From Kitasatospora azatica KCTC 9699 (GTDB taxonomy: Bacteria; Actinomycetota; Actinomycetes; Streptomycetales; Streptomycetaceae), in contig NZ_JQMO01000003.1 in assembly GCF_000744785.1 (NCBI RefSeq), positions 2,108,001 to 2,172,000 of the forward strand: a stretch of 64,000 bases of DNA, given 5' to 3'. This document shows positions 43,220 through 53,836 of this stretch, one piece after another (the stretch's first letter is position 1; each line of letters begins with the position of its first letter). A model generated the notes under the pieces. That model made no database searches, was not told the origin of the DNA, and saw only the letters and a program-made list of their open reading frames with translations. A program made the translations under genes and the position numbers.

Positions 43220-44859
43220 GCACTGTCCACAGCCTGTGGATGGAAGCCGCGGGTGGCAACACCCCGAGCATCCCGGCACCGCAGATCGAGTACGGCCAGC
43301 TCTCCCCGATGCTGATCGTCTTCGGCACCGCCGTGGCCGGCATCCTGGCCGAGGCCTTCCTGCCCCGGCGCTGGCGGTACGCCACCCAGGTGACGCTGGC
43401 GCTGGGCGGCCTGGCCGCCGCCTTCGTCGCCGTCCTGGTGCTCGCCACCCAGGGCTACGGCACCACCAAGAGCGGACTGCTGGCGATGGGCTCGGTGGCG
43501 CTGGACGGCCCCGCGCTCTTCCTGCAGGGCGTCATCCTGCTGGCCGCCGTGCTGGCCGTGCTGCTCTACGCCGAGCGCCGGCTCGACCCCAAGGTGGACG
43601 GCGTCCCGCTGGACGCCTTCACCGCGCAGGGCTCCGCCACCCCCGGCGGTGAGCAGGAGAAGCAGGCCACCAGGGCCGGCTTCGCCGCCACCGAGGTCTA
43701 CCCGCTGACCCTGTTCGCGGTCGGCGGCATGCTGCTCTTCCCGGCCGCCAACGACCTGCTGACCATGTTCGTGGCGCTGGAGGTCTTCTCGCTGCCGCTC
43801 TACCTGCTCTGCGCGCTGGCCCGGCGCCGCCGGCTGCTCTCCCAGGAGGCGGCGGTCAAGTACTTCCTGCTCGGCTCCTTCGCCTCCGCGTTCTTCCTCT
43901 TCGGCAGCGCGCTGCTGTACGGGTACGCGGGCAGCTTCCGGCTGCCGGAGATCGCCGACGTCATCTCGGGCGTGGCCCCCGCCACCCCCGCGCTGGCCAC
44001 CACCACGCAGAACGACGCGCTGCTGCTGATCGGCCTGGCGATGCTCGCGGTCGGCCTGCTCTTCAAGGTCGGCGCGGTGCCGTTCCACGCCTGGACCCCG
44101 GACGTCTACCAGGGCGCCCCGACCCCGGTCACCGGCTTCATGGCGGCCGCCACCAAGGTCGCCGCGTTCGGCGCCCTGCTGCGCCTGTTCTACGTGGCCT
44201 TCCCCGGGCTGCGCTGGGACTGGCGGCCGGTGATGTGGGGCGTGGCGATCCTCACCATGGTGGTCGGCGCGATCCTGGCGGTCACCCAGCAGGACGTGAA
44301 GCGACTGCTCGCCTACTCCTCGATCGCGCACGCCGGGTTCATCCTGACCGGCGTGATCGCCACCAACCGGCAGGGCCTGAGCGCGGTGCTCTTCTACCTG
44401 CTCGCGTACTCCTTCGTGACGCTGGGCGCCTTCGCCGTGGTCACCCTGGTGCGCGACTCCAAGGGCGAGGCCACCCACCTGTCCAGCTGGGCCGGTCTCG
44501 GCCGGCGCTCGCCGCTGCTGGCCGCGGTCTTCGCGCTCTTCCTGCTCTCCTTCGCCGGGATCCCGCTGACCAGCGGGTTCACCGGGAAGTTCGCGGTCTT
44601 CCAGGCCGCGGCGGCGGGCGGCGCCACCCCGCTGGTGATCGTCGGTGTGCTGAGCTCGGCGGTGGCCGCGTTCTTCTACATCCGGGTGATCGTGCTGATG
44701 TTCTTCTCCGACCCGCAGCCGAACGGCCCGGCGGTGGCGATCCCCAGCGCGTTCACCGCGACCGCGATCTCGCTCGGCGTGATCGTCACCCTCGGGCTGG
44801 GGCTGCTGCCGCAGTACTTCCTGGACCTCGCGTCCAAGGCCGCGCTCTTCGTGCGGTGA
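43216..44859 (+). CDS. nuoN: NADH-quinone oxidoreductase subunit N (antiporter-like)
   Basis: A 547-residue subunit, last of the operon. The antiporter core has VALEVFSLPLYLLCALARR, VGAVPFHAWTPDVYQGAPTPVTGF and QQDVKRLLAYSSIAHAGF. Residues 115-150 form a hydrophilic Gly/Glu-rich insert (GVPLDAFTAQGSATPGGEQEK). It ends 15 bases before a strong hairpin terminator. Confidence 0.96.
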   Translation: MSTVHSLWMEAAGGNTPSIPAPQIEYGQLSPMLIVFGTAVAGILAEAFLPRRWRYATQVTLALGGLAAAFVAVLVLATQGYGTTKSGLLAMGSVALDGPALFLQGVILLAAVLAVLLYAERRLDPKVDGVPLDAFTAQGSATPGGEQEKQATRAGFAATEVYPLTLFAVGGMLLFPAANDLLTMFVALEVFSLPLYLLCALARRRRLLSQEAAVKYFLLGSFASAFFLFGSALLYGYAGSFRLPEIADVISGVAPATPALATTTQNDALLLIGLAMLAVGLLFKVGAVPFHAWTPDVYQGAPTPVTGFMAAATKVAAFGALLRLFYVAFPGLRWDWRPVMWGVAILTMVVGAILAVTQQDVKRLLAYSSIAHAGFILTGVIATNRQGLSAVLFYLLAYSFVTLGAFAVVTLVRDSKGEATHLSSWAGLGRRSPLLAAVFALFLLSFAGIPLTSGFTGKFAVFQAAAAGGATPLVIVGVLSSAVAAFFYIRVIVLMFFSDPQPNGPAVAIPSAFTATAISLGVIVTLGLGLLPQYFLDLASKAALFVR

Positions 44860-44874
44860 AAATTGGCCCTCCTG

Positions 44875-44908
44875 GCGGGTACGGCGCCATCTTCGGCGCC
44901 GTACCCGC
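44875..44908 (+). terminator. Strong hairpin terminator of the nuo operon
   Basis: A perfect 14-bp inverted repeat, GCGGGTACGGCGCC (44875-44888) and GGCGCCGTACCCGC (44895-44908), with a 6-base loop (atcttc) follows the nuoN stop. There is no T run after it. It separates the 16-kb operon from the polyprenyl synthase gene. Confidence 0.85.
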
Positions 44909-45012
44909 ACGCCCGTACAGTGATCCACTCGTGACCGGATACGCTGCTGTGGATGGCAGCGGCCGCAACAGGGACCGGACCGCATGATCGACCGGCGACA
45001 GGAGTGGTCTTC

Positions 45013-46023
45013 GTGACCGTCGTGGGACCCTTCGGGCTCAGCGTGCAGGACCGCGATCTGACCCGTGACGTCCAGGCCGGGATGCAGGCGGTGGAGGCCG
45101 CGCTGGCCGAGGCCGTCAAGAGTGACGTCCCCTTCATCACCATCACCGCCAGCCACCTGAGCAAGGCCGGCGGCAAGCGCTTCCGCCCGCTGCTGGTGAT
45201 GCTGGCCGCCCAGTTCGGCGACCCGACCGCGCCCGGCGTGGTGCCGGCCGCCGTGGTGGTCGAGCTGACCCACATGGCCACGCTGTACCACGACGACGTG
45301 ATGGACGAAGCCCCCGTACGGCGCGGCGTGCCCACCGCCAACGCCCGCTGGGACAACTCGGTGGCCATCCTGACCGGCGACTTCCTCTTCTCCCGGGCCT
45401 CCCAGGTGCTGGCCGACCTCGGCCCCGAAGCGGTGCGGATCCAGGCCGACGCCTTCGAACGGCTGGTCACCGGCCAGATCCTGGAGACCGCCGGCCCCCG
45501 TCCCGGCGACGACCAGCTGACCCACTACCTCGAGGTGATCTCCGGCAAGACCGGTTCGCTGGTCGCGGTCTCCTGCCGGTTCGGCGCGCTGATGGCCGGC
45601 GCCGAGCCCTGGATGGTGGAGCTGGTCACCGAGTACGGCGAGAAGATGGGCACCGCCTTCCAGCTCGCCGACGACGTGCTGGACATCGCCAGCGACGGCC
45701 ACGAGTCCGGCAAGACGCCCGGCACCGACCTGCGCGAGGGCGTCCCCACCCTGCCGGTGCTGCTGCTCCAGGCGATGCCGGTGGACGAGTCCGACCCCGA
45801 GGACATCCGCCTGCGCGAACTCCTCCAGCAGGACCTGACGGACGATCAGCGGCACGCCGAGGCGCTGCGCCTGCTGCGCCGTCACCCCGCGCTGGAGCGG
45901 GCCCGCCGGGAGACCCTGCGCTACGCCGAGGAGGCCCGCGCGCTGCTGGCCGCGCTGCCGGAGTGCCCGGCCAAGGCGGCTCTGCAGGGGCTCTGCGACG
46001 CGGTGGCGATCCGTACCATGTGA
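45013..46023 (+). CDS. Polyprenyl diphosphate synthase (long chain, trans)
   Basis: A 336-residue trans-prenyl chain-elongating enzyme. The first aspartate-rich motif is LYHDDVMDEAPVRRG (DDVMD at residues 94-98), and the second is FQLADDVLDIASD. The residues before the first motif (THMATLYHDD) are small, so a long chain is likely. It would supply the isoprenoid tail for menaquinone, consistent with mqnC and menG in the window. GTG 45013 was chosen at the conserved VTVVGPFGLSV start; the frame upstream to 44953 is probably not translated. Confidence 0.93.
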   Translation: MTVVGPFGLSVQDRDLTRDVQAGMQAVEAALAEAVKSDVPFITITASHLSKAGGKRFRPLLVMLAAQFGDPTAPGVVPAAVVVELTHMATLYHDDVMDEAPVRRGVPTANARWDNSVAILTGDFLFSRASQVLADLGPEAVRIQADAFERLVTGQILETAGPRPGDDQLTHYLEVISGKTGSLVAVSCRFGALMAGAEPWMVELVTEYGEKMGTAFQLADDVLDIASDGHESGKTPGTDLREGVPTLPVLLLQAMPVDESDPEDIRLRELLQQDLTDDQRHAEALRLLRRHPALERARRETLRYAEEARALLAALPECPAKAALQGLCDAVAIRTM

Positions 46024-46088
46024 GACCGGTCCGCACCTTCTGCGGGCTCCGCACGTCCTGCGGGCGGGAAACTGGGGGAAGGTCGCAC

Positions 46089-46751
46089 ATGCTGCGTGTC
46101 GTCATCGCCGAGGACTCGGTCCTGCTCCGGGAGGGCCTGACCCGGCTGCTCACCGACCGCGGCCTGGAGGTGGTGGCCGGGGTCGGGGACGGCGAGTCGC
46201 TGCTCAAGACCATCCACGACCTGGCGAGCGCCGGCACGCTGCCCGACGTGGTGGTGGCCGACGTCCGGATGCCGCCCACCCACACCGACGAGGGCGTGCG
46301 GGCCTGCGTGACGCTGCGCGGCCTCTACCCCGAGCTCGGGGTGCTGGTGCTCTCCCAGTACGTCGAGCAGCAGTACGCCGCCGAGCTGCTGGCCGGCTCC
46401 ACCCGGGGGATCGGCTACCTGCTCAAGGACCGGGTGGCGGAGGTGCGCGAGTTCGTCGACGCGGTGGTCCGGGTGGCCGGCGGCGGCACCGCGCTGGACC
46501 CCGAGGTGGTGCAGCAACTGCTCAGCCGAAGCCGGCGCGGCGACGTGCTGGCCGGGCTGACCCCGCGCGAGCGCGAGGTGCTCGCGCTGATGGCCGAGGG
46601 CCGGACCAACGCCGCGGTGGCCAAGCAGCTGGTGGTCTCGGACGGCGCGGTGGAGAAGCACGTCTCCAACATCTTCCAGAAACTGGGCCTGGGGCAGAGC
46701 CAGGAGGACCACCGCCGGGTGCTCGCGGTGCTCACCTACCTCAACTCCTGA
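46089..46751 (+). CDS. NarL/LuxR-type response regulator, orphan
   Basis: A 220-residue regulator. The receiver domain has IAEDSVLLREGL, phospho-acceptor Asp58 in VVVADVRMPPTHTDEG and the conserved Lys in YLLKDRV. The DNA-binding domain is LTPREREVLALMAEGRTNAAVAKQL followed by VEKHVSNIFQKL. ATG 46089 with GGGGGAAGG upstream. No histidine kinase gene adjoins, so its partner is elsewhere or it works without one. It lies between polyprenyl synthase and korAB but shares no sign of control with them. Confidence 0.94.
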   Translation: MLRVVIAEDSVLLREGLTRLLTDRGLEVVAGVGDGESLLKTIHDLASAGTLPDVVVADVRMPPTHTDEGVRACVTLRGLYPELGVLVLSQYVEQQYAAELLAGSTRGIGYLLKDRVAEVREFVDAVVRVAGGGTALDPEVVQQLLSRSRRGDVLAGLTPREREVLALMAEGRTNAAVAKQLVVSDGAVEKHVSNIFQKLGLGQSQEDHRRVLAVLTYLNS

Positions 46752-46830
46752 AGCCTGCGCCGTCCGGTGGACAGCGGAAATAGCCAGAGTCGAATTATTG
46801 CTTTAGCTACCGCCTAGGGATTCTCTACCC

Positions 46831-46842
46831 GCATAGGATGCG
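46831..46842 (+). promoter_or_regulatory. Candidate korA promoter -10 region, shared with nuo
   Basis: gcaTAGGATgcg is identical to the sequence before nuoA, and the next four bases also match in three (atcg here, ctcg there). TAGGAT is a good -10 hexamer. It lies 72 bases before the korA start, and there is no clear -35 box. The gcat/atgc arms could also be an operator. Confidence 0.42.
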
Positions 46843-46913
46843 ATCGGTGCACCAGGCGGACGGGGCACACGGCTCGCGCCCGCTGCTGGTACCCCTGAGG
46901 GAGGTCCGCGGCA

Positions 46914-48868
46914 GTGACCAGCGAGGTCGATCAGGCAGAAGCAGCGAGCGAGCGCCCGGGAGGCCCGGGAAGCCGCACGGCACCCGGCGCGCCCCGTGGG
47001 GCCAAGCCGATCCGCCGGGTGGACCGGGTGATCATCCGGTTCGCCGGTGACTCGGGCGACGGGATGCAGCTCACCGGGGACCGCTTCACCTCGGAGACCG
47101 CCTCCTTCGGCAACGACCTGTCCACCCTGCCGAACTTCCCTGCCGAGATCCGGGCACCGCAGGGCACCCTGCCGGGTGTGTCCAGCTTCCAGCTGCACTT
47201 CGCCGACCACGACATCCTCACCCCCGGCGACGCGCCGAACGTGCTGGTCGCGATGAACCCGGCCGCGCTCAAGGCCAACCTGGCCGACCTGCCGCGCGGC
47301 GCCGAGATCATCGTCGACACCGACGAGTTCACCAAGCGGGCGCTGGCCAAGGTCGGTTACCCGGCCGACCCGCTGCAGGACGGCTCGCTGAGCGCCTACC
47401 ACCTGCACAAGGTGCCGCTCACCACGCTCACCCTCGAGGCGCTCAAGGACAGCGGGCTGGCGCGCAAGGACGCCGAGCGGGCGAAGAACATGTTCGCGCT
47501 CGGCCTGCTCTCCTGGATGTACCACCGGCCCACCAAGGGCACCGAATCGTTCCTGCGCACCAAGTTCGCCAAGAAGCCGGCCATCGCCGAGGCCAACATC
47601 CAGGCCTTCAGGGCTGGTTGGAACTTCGGCGAGACCACCGAGGACTTCGCGGTCTCCTACGAGGTGCCGCCGGCCAAGCTGCCGGCCGGCCGCTACCGCA
47701 ACATCTCCGGCAACCTGGCGCTCTCCTACGGCCTGATCGCCGCCGCCGAGCGCTCCGGCCTGCCGCTCTTCCTCGGCTCGTACCCGATCACCCCGGCCTC
47801 CGACATCCTGCACGAGCTGTCCAAGCACAAGAACTTCGGCGTGCGGACCTTCCAGGCCGAGGACGAGATCGCCGGCATCGGCGCGGCGCTGGGCGCGGCC
47901 TTCGGCGGGGCGCTCGGGGTGACCACCACCTCGGGCCCCGGGGTGGCGCTCAAGTCCGAGACCATCGGCCTGGCCGTCTCGCTGGAACTGCCGCTGCTGG
48001 TGATCGACATCCAGCGCGGCGGCCCGTCCACCGGTCTGCCGACCAAGACCGAGCAGGCCGACCTGCTGCAGGCGATGTTCGGGCGCAACGGCGAGGCGCC
48101 GGTGCCGATCGTGGCCCCCGCCACCCCGGCCGAGTGCTTCGACGCGGCCCTGGAGGCGGCCCGGATCGCGGTCACCTACCGGACCCCGGTGCTGCTCCTG
48201 TCGGACGGCTACCTGGCCAACGGCTCGGAGCCGTGGAAGATCCCCGAGGTGGACGAACTCCCGCAGATCGAGCCGGACTTCGCCACCGGCCCGAACCAGC
48301 TGCTGGAGGACGGCAGCGAGGCCTTCTGGCCCTACAAGCGCGACCCGCAGACCCTGGCCCGCCCCTGGGCGGTGCCCGGCACGGCCGGCCTGGAACACCG
48401 GATCGGCGGCATCGAGAAGCAGGACGGCACCGGCAACATCTCCTACGACCCGGCCAACCACGACCTGATGGTCCGCACCCGGCAGGCCAAGGTGGACGGC
48501 GTCACCGTGCCGCCGCTGCAGGTGGACGACCCGGACGGCGAGGCGCGGGTGCTGGTGATCGGCTGGGGCTCCACCTACGGTCCGATCACCGCGGCGGTGC
48601 GCCGGGTGCGCGCCGACGGCGGGAAGATCGCCCAGACCCACCTGCGCCACCTGAACCCCTTCCCCGCCAACCTCGGCCAGGTGCTGGGAAGTTACGAGAA
48701 GGTCATCGTGCCGGAAATGAACCTCGGCCAACTCGCCCTGCTACTGCGCGGCACCTACCTGGTGGACGCCGAGTCCTACAACCAGGTGCGCGGACTGCCC
48801 TTCAAGGCAGCCCAGTTGGCGGATGTGCTGTGGGCGGCGATCGGGACGCTGGACGGGAGCGAGAACTG

Positions 48869-48869
<1 letters not shown>
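46914..48869 (+). CDS. korA: 2-oxoacid:ferredoxin oxidoreductase, fused gamma-alpha subunit
   Basis: A 651-residue subunit of the KorAB type (2-oxoglutarate or related 2-oxoacid:ferredoxin oxidoreductase). The N-terminal gamma domain has RFAGDSGDGMQLTGDRF, and the larger alpha part has GSYPITPASDILHELSKH and RTFQAEDEIAGIGAALGA. Substrate CoA-acylation needs the beta subunit downstream, with which it overlaps by one base (TGATG). GTG 46914. The pair supplies reduced ferredoxin. Substrate preference cannot be read from sequence alone. Confidence 0.94.
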
Positions 48870-49915
<1,046 letters not shown>

Positions 49916-49918
<3 letters not shown>

Positions 49919-49945
49919 CCAAGGGCGCCGGACAGGCCCTAGGCT
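49916..49945 (+). promoter_or_regulatory. Leaderless promoter candidate of sigJ
   Basis: TGACCA (49916-49921) and TAGGCT (49940-49945) are 18 bp apart, and the ATG at 49952 begins six bases after the -10 box. There is no ribosome binding site in the six-base spacer, so the mRNA is probably leaderless. Confidence 0.5.
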
Positions 49946-49951
49946 GATGGA

Positions 49952-50845
49952 ATGATCAAGGAGCTGGAGGACCCGTTCCTCGAACACCGGCGGCTGCTCT
50001 TCGGCACCGCCTACCGGATGCTGGGCAGCGTCGCCGACGCCGAGGACATCCTGCAGGACGCCTGGCTCAAGTGGGCCGACGTCGACCACGCCACGGTGCA
50101 GAACCCGAAGGCGTACCTGGTGCGGACGGTCACCAACCTCTCGCTCAACCGGCTGACCTCCGCCCAGGTGCGCCGCGAGTCCTACGTCGGCCCGTGGCTG
50201 CCCGAGCCGCTGCTCACCACCCCCGACGTCGCCGAGCAGGCCGAACTCGCCGAGTCCGTCTCGCTCGCGCTGTTGGTGGTGCTGGAGACGCTGAGCCCGC
50301 TGGAGCGCGCGGTCTTCGTGCTGCGCGAGGTCTTCGGCTACGGCAACGCCGAGATCGCCGAGGCGCTGGGCAAGTCCGAGGCGGCTGTGCGGCAGACCGC
50401 GCACCGGGCCAAGGCCCATGTGGAGGCCCGGCGGCCGCGGTTCGACACCGACACCGCCGAGCGCCGCAAGGTCACCGAGCGGTTCATGGCCGCCTGCGCG
50501 ACCGGTGAGGCGAGCGCGGTGATGGAGCTGCTGGCCCCCGAGGTCACCTCCTGGTCGGACGGCGGCGGTGTGGTGCGCGCGGCCCGGCGGCCGCTCTACG
50601 GGCCGGACCACGTGGCGCGCTGGCTGCTCGGGGTGCTGGCCAAGCCGGAGATGGTCGGGGCCACCGCCGAGTACGCCTGGATCAACGGCGAGGAGGGCTT
50701 GGTCTTCGTGCGGGACGGGGCGGTCCTCGGCTCGCTCAGCTTCGACATCCGGGACGGGGTCATCGTCGGCCTGCGGGCCCAGGTCAACCCCGAGAAGCTC
50801 GGCGGGCTGCGGCTGGCCGAGCCCTGGGGCGCACCCGTGTCCTGA
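49952..50845 (+). CDS. sigJ: ECF41-type RNA polymerase sigma factor with SnoaL-like C terminus
   Basis: A 297-residue extracytoplasmic-function sigma factor. Region 2 is RRLLFGTAYRMLGSVADAEDILQDAWLKW, region 4 is LSPLERAVFVLREVFGYGNAEIAEALGKSEAAVRQTAHRAK. The linker WLPEPL is diagnostic of group ECF41, and the C-terminal 110 residues are a SnoaL_2/NTF2-like domain that normally sets sigma activity. ECF41 genes usually adjoin a carboxymuconolactone decarboxylase-type or oxidoreductase gene, and here none does. The layout suggests a leaderless transcript. Confidence 0.92.
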   Translation: MIKELEDPFLEHRRLLFGTAYRMLGSVADAEDILQDAWLKWADVDHATVQNPKAYLVRTVTNLSLNRLTSAQVRRESYVGPWLPEPLLTTPDVAEQAELAESVSLALLVVLETLSPLERAVFVLREVFGYGNAEIAEALGKSEAAVRQTAHRAKAHVEARRPRFDTDTAERRKVTERFMAACATGEASAVMELLAPEVTSWSDGGGVVRAARRPLYGPDHVARWLLGVLAKPEMVGATAEYAWINGEEGLVFVRDGAVLGSLSFDIRDGVIVGLRAQVNPEKLGGLRLAEPWGAPVS

Positions 50846-50966
50846 GCCGCGCGGTGCCGGGCCGCGTGTCCGTGTCATGAGCTAAATACACCTATGGAGA
50901 TGACAGCCACCTCCTTCGCCCGCTACGGTCAGCTCGACCGTGTGCCGGGTGAAGGAGAGTGCAGTC

Positions 50967-51962
50967 ATGCCGCAGACAGCCCGGAGCGAGGCCGGCAAGG
51001 GCCTCTGGTACGGACTCGCCGCCTACGGCATGTGGGGACTCTTCCCGCTCTACTGGCCGCTGCTGGAACCCAGCGGCGCCACCGAGATCCTGGCCAACCG
51101 GATGGTCTGGTCGCTGCTCGCGGCGGTCGCGATCCTCGCCGCCCGCCGGCACTGGGGCTGGCTGCGGCCGCTGCTGCGCGAACCGCGCCGCCTGGCGCTG
51201 AGCGCCCTGGCCGCCACCGTGATCGGCGTGAACTGGGGCGTCTACATCTGGGGCGTGAACTCCGGACACGTGGTGGAGACCAGCCTCGGCTACTTCATCA
51301 ACCCGCTGGTCACCATCGCCTTCGGGGTCCTGCTGCTGCGCGAGCGGCTGCGCCGGGCCCAGTGGGCGGCGGTCGGCATCGGAGCGGTCGCCGTCGTGGT
51401 GCTGACCCTGGGCTACGGGCGGCTGCCGTGGATCGCGCTCACCCTGGCGCTCAGCTTCGGCTGCTACGGGCTGCTGAAGAAGAAGGTCGCGCTCGGCGGG
51501 CTGGAGAGCTTCGCGCTGGAAGCAGCCTTCCTCTTCCCGTTCGCCCTCGGCTACCTGGTCTACCTCGCGCTGACCGGCCACTCCAGCTTCGGCCACAGCG
51601 CCGGCCACGCCACCCTGCTCGCGCTGACCGGCCCGATCACCGCCGTCCCGCTGCTCTGCTTCGGCGCCTCGGCGATCCGGCTGCCGCTGTCCACCATGGG
51701 CCTGATGCAGTACCTGGCGCCGACCTTCCAGTTCCTGATCGGCATCGCCTACTTCCACGAGTCGATGCCGCCGGCCCGCTGGGCGGGCTTCGCGCTGGTC
51801 TGGTCCGCGCTGGTGGTGCTCTCCTGGGACGCGCTGCGCCGGATGCGGGCCGACCGCCGGCCGCTGCCGCAGGCCGCGCCCGTCGGTCGGACACCCGGCG
51901 ACCTGACACCCGGCGACCGGACACCTGCTGACCGGACACCCGCCGACCCGGTCAGGCCGTGA
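50967..51962 (+). CDS. rarD: RarD-type EamA transporter
   Basis: A 331-residue membrane protein with ten helices. RarD features are YGMWGLFPLYWPLL, GATEILANRMVWSLL and MQYLAPTFQFLIGIAYFHE. ATG 50967 follows GAAGGAG. The C-terminal 25 residues are a hydrophilic tail of TPGD/TPAD repeats. It runs convergently into the ABC permease gene and overlaps it by 11 bp. Substrate unknown. Confidence 0.92.
   Translation: MPQTARSEAGKGLWYGLAAYGMWGLFPLYWPLLEPSGATEILANRMVWSLLAAVAILAARRHWGWLRPLLREPRRLALSALAATVIGVNWGVYIWGVNSGHVVETSLGYFINPLVTIAFGVLLLRERLRRAQWAAVGIGAVAVVVLTLGYGRLPWIALTLALSFGCYGLLKKKVALGGLESFALEAAFLFPFALGYLVYLALTGHSSFGHSAGHATLLALTGPITAVPLLCFGASAIRLPLSTMGLMQYLAPTFQFLIGIAYFHESMPPARWAGFALVWSALVVLSWDALRRMRADRRPLPQAAPVGRTPGDLTPGDRTPADRTPADPVRP
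51888..51947 (+). repeat. 15-bp coding tandem repeat at end of rarD
   Basis: Four 15-bp units (cggacacccggcgac and variants at 51888, 51903, 51918 and 51933) encode the RTPGD/LTPGD/RTPAD/RTPAD tail. The last units are only a few bases from the gene stop and the overlapping permease gene. Confidence 0.88.
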
Positions 51963-52833
51963 TGTCCCGGCTGGTGAACCGCGCCCAGGCCGCGGCCCCG
52001 AAGACCGCCACGTAGAGCGCCTGCAGCCCGAGGTTCTGCCAGACGCCGTCCCAGTACATGGGCTGGCGCAGCAGGTCCCCGAAGGTCAGCCAGTGGTGGG
52101 TGAACAGCCACGGCTGGATCGCGTGCAGCTGCGGGAAGGCGTCCAGCACCTGCACGATGATCACCAGACCGACGGTGCTCGCCATCGCGGCGATCCCGCT
52201 GCCGGTCAGGGTGGAGATGAACAGCCCGATCGCCACCAGCCCCGACAGCGAGAGCGCCACCACGCCCGAGATCAGCACCACCCGCAGCAGCGCCGCGCCG
52301 AGCCCGATGGTGTCGCCGGAGAGCAGCGTGACGTCGCCCACCGGGAACAGGATCGAGCCGATCACCAGCGCCGACAGCGCCACCGCCAGGGTCGCCGCCA
52401 CACAGAAGGCGATCGCGGCCGCGAACTTGGCGGCCAGCAGCCTGGTCCGCCCGGCCGGGGCCACCAGCAGGTAGCGCAGCGTGCCGGAGGTGGCCTCGCC
52501 GGCCACCGAGTCGCCGGCCACCACGCCCACGGTCATCGGCAGGAAGATCGGCAGCGAGGTGGCCAGCGCGGTGAAGGTCAGGAAGACCCCGTTCTGGGTG
52601 ACCTGCGCCAGGAAGGCCGGACCGCTGTCGCGGCCGTGCATGTCGCCGGTCTCGATCCGCACCACCACGCCGATCAGGATCGGCACCAGGGCCAGCACCC
52701 CGAGCAGCGCGATGGTGCGCAGCCGGCGGAAGGTCAGGCCCAGCTCGCTGAGGAACAGGGCCAGGAAGCCCGGCACCGTCTGCCGGCGCGGGCCCGCCGC
52801 GACCGCCCGTGCGGCCGTCTCAACCTGCGACAT
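51952..52833 (-). CDS. ABC transporter permease (ABC-2 type)
   Basis: A 293-residue membrane protein with six predicted helices and a long soluble loop after the first (VVVRIETGDMHGRDSGPAFL). VVAGDSVAGEATSGTLRYLLVAPAGRTRLLAAKF is typical of the ABC-2 permease coupling loop. Start ATG 52833 lies within the end of the ATPase gene (14-bp overlap). It forms an exporter with the ATPase upstream. Substrate unknown. Confidence 0.9.
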   Translation of the reverse strand: MSQVETAARAVAAGPRRQTVPGFLALFLSELGLTFRRLRTIALLGVLALVPILIGVVVRIETGDMHGRDSGPAFLAQVTQNGVFLTFTALATSLPIFLPMTVGVVAGDSVAGEATSGTLRYLLVAPAGRTRLLAAKFAAAIAFCVAATLAVALSALVIGSILFPVGDVTLLSGDTIGLGAALLRVVLISGVVALSLSGLVAIGLFISTLTGSGIAAMASTVGLVIIVQVLDAFPQLHAIQPWLFTHHWLTFGDLLRQPMYWDGVWQNLGLQALYVAVFGAAAWARFTSRDITA

Positions 52834-53836
52834 CGAATCCCTCTCCGGTCAGCGCCACGAAGGCGTCCTCCAGCGTCCCGCGCTCCACGCCGAAGCCGCG
52901 CACCCGCACCCCGGCCGCGACCAGGGCGGCGCACAGCCGGGGGAGCAGCTCCTCGTCCTCGGCGGAGGCGAGCTCGCCGTCCACCCGGCCCTCGGAGATC
53001 CGCAGGTCCGTCACCTGGTGCTCGGTCAGCAGCTTCGCCGCCTGCTCGGTGTCGACCGTGCGGACCACCAGCCGGCCCTGGGCCCGGGCGGCCAGCTCGG
53101 CCACCGTGCCCTGGACGATCAGCCGGCCCTTGGACATCACCGCGGCGTGCGTGCAGACCTGCTCGATCTCGTCCAGCAGGTGGGAGGAGAGGAAGACCGT
53201 GGTGCCCTCGGCCGCGACCTCGCGCACCAGCGCGCGGATCTCCCGCATGCCCTGCGGGTCCAGGCCGTTGGTCGGCTCGTCCAGCACCAGCAGCTCGCGC
53301 GGCTGGAGCAGGGCCGAGGCCAGGCCCAGGCGCTGCTTCATGCCCAGCGAGTAGGCCCGGGCCTTCTTGCCGGCCGCCGCGCCCAACCCGACCCGGTCCA
53401 GCGCCTCGCCGACCCGGCGGGCCCGGGTGCGGGGGTCGGAGGTGGGGTCGGCCGCGTCGAACCGGACCAGGTTGTCGCGGCCGGACAGGAAGCCGTACAG
53501 CGCCGGGCCCTCGATCAGCGCGCCGACCCGGGGCAGCACGCTGCCCACCGACTGCGGCATCGACTGGCCGAGCACCGTGGCCACGCCGGAGGTCGGCGCG
53601 ATCAGGCCCATCAGCATCCGGATGGTGGTGGTCTTGCCCGAGCCGTTCGGTCCGAGGAACCCGAAGACGCTGCCGCGCGGCACGGTGAGGTCGAGCCCGT
53701 CCACGGCCAGCTGGCCGCCGCGGAAACGCTTGGTCAGGCCCTGGGTGCGGATGACCGGAGCACCGCCGACGGGGGCCGAAGCCGCCTTGGCGGTCCGGCC
53801 CCCTTCCGCGGTCTCCAGCGTCGGAGACTGGGTCAC
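52820..53836 (-). CDS. ABC transporter ATP-binding protein
   Basis: A 338-residue ATPase. Walker A is GPNGSGKTTT (about residues 62-71), signature YSLGMKQRLGLASALL, Walker B LLVLDEPTNGLDP and switch FLSSHLLDEIEQ. The C-terminal 100 residues (LIVQGTVAELAARAQG onward) are the extra domain of the drug-exporter branch. GTG 53836 directly follows the stop of the LolA-like gene (no gap), so the three genes form one operon. Confidence 0.93.
   Translation of the reverse strand: MTQSPTLETAEGGRTAKAASAPVGGAPVIRTQGLTKRFRGGQLAVDGLDLTVPRGSVFGFLGPNGSGKTTTIRMLMGLIAPTSGVATVLGQSMPQSVGSVLPRVGALIEGPALYGFLSGRDNLVRFDAADPTSDPRTRARRVGEALDRVGLGAAAGKKARAYSLGMKQRLGLASALLQPRELLVLDEPTNGLDPQGMREIRALVREVAAEGTTVFLSSHLLDEIEQVCTHAAVMSKGRLIVQGTVAELAARAQGRLVVRTVDTEQAAKLLTEHQVTDLRISEGRVDGELASAEDEELLPRLCAALVAAGVRVRGFGVERGTLEDAFVALTGEGFDVAG

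Noticed and set aside
43189..45885. Minus-strand open frame of 898 codons opposite nuoN and polyprenyl synthase
   Set aside because: Antisense shadow crossing a terminator and two real genes.
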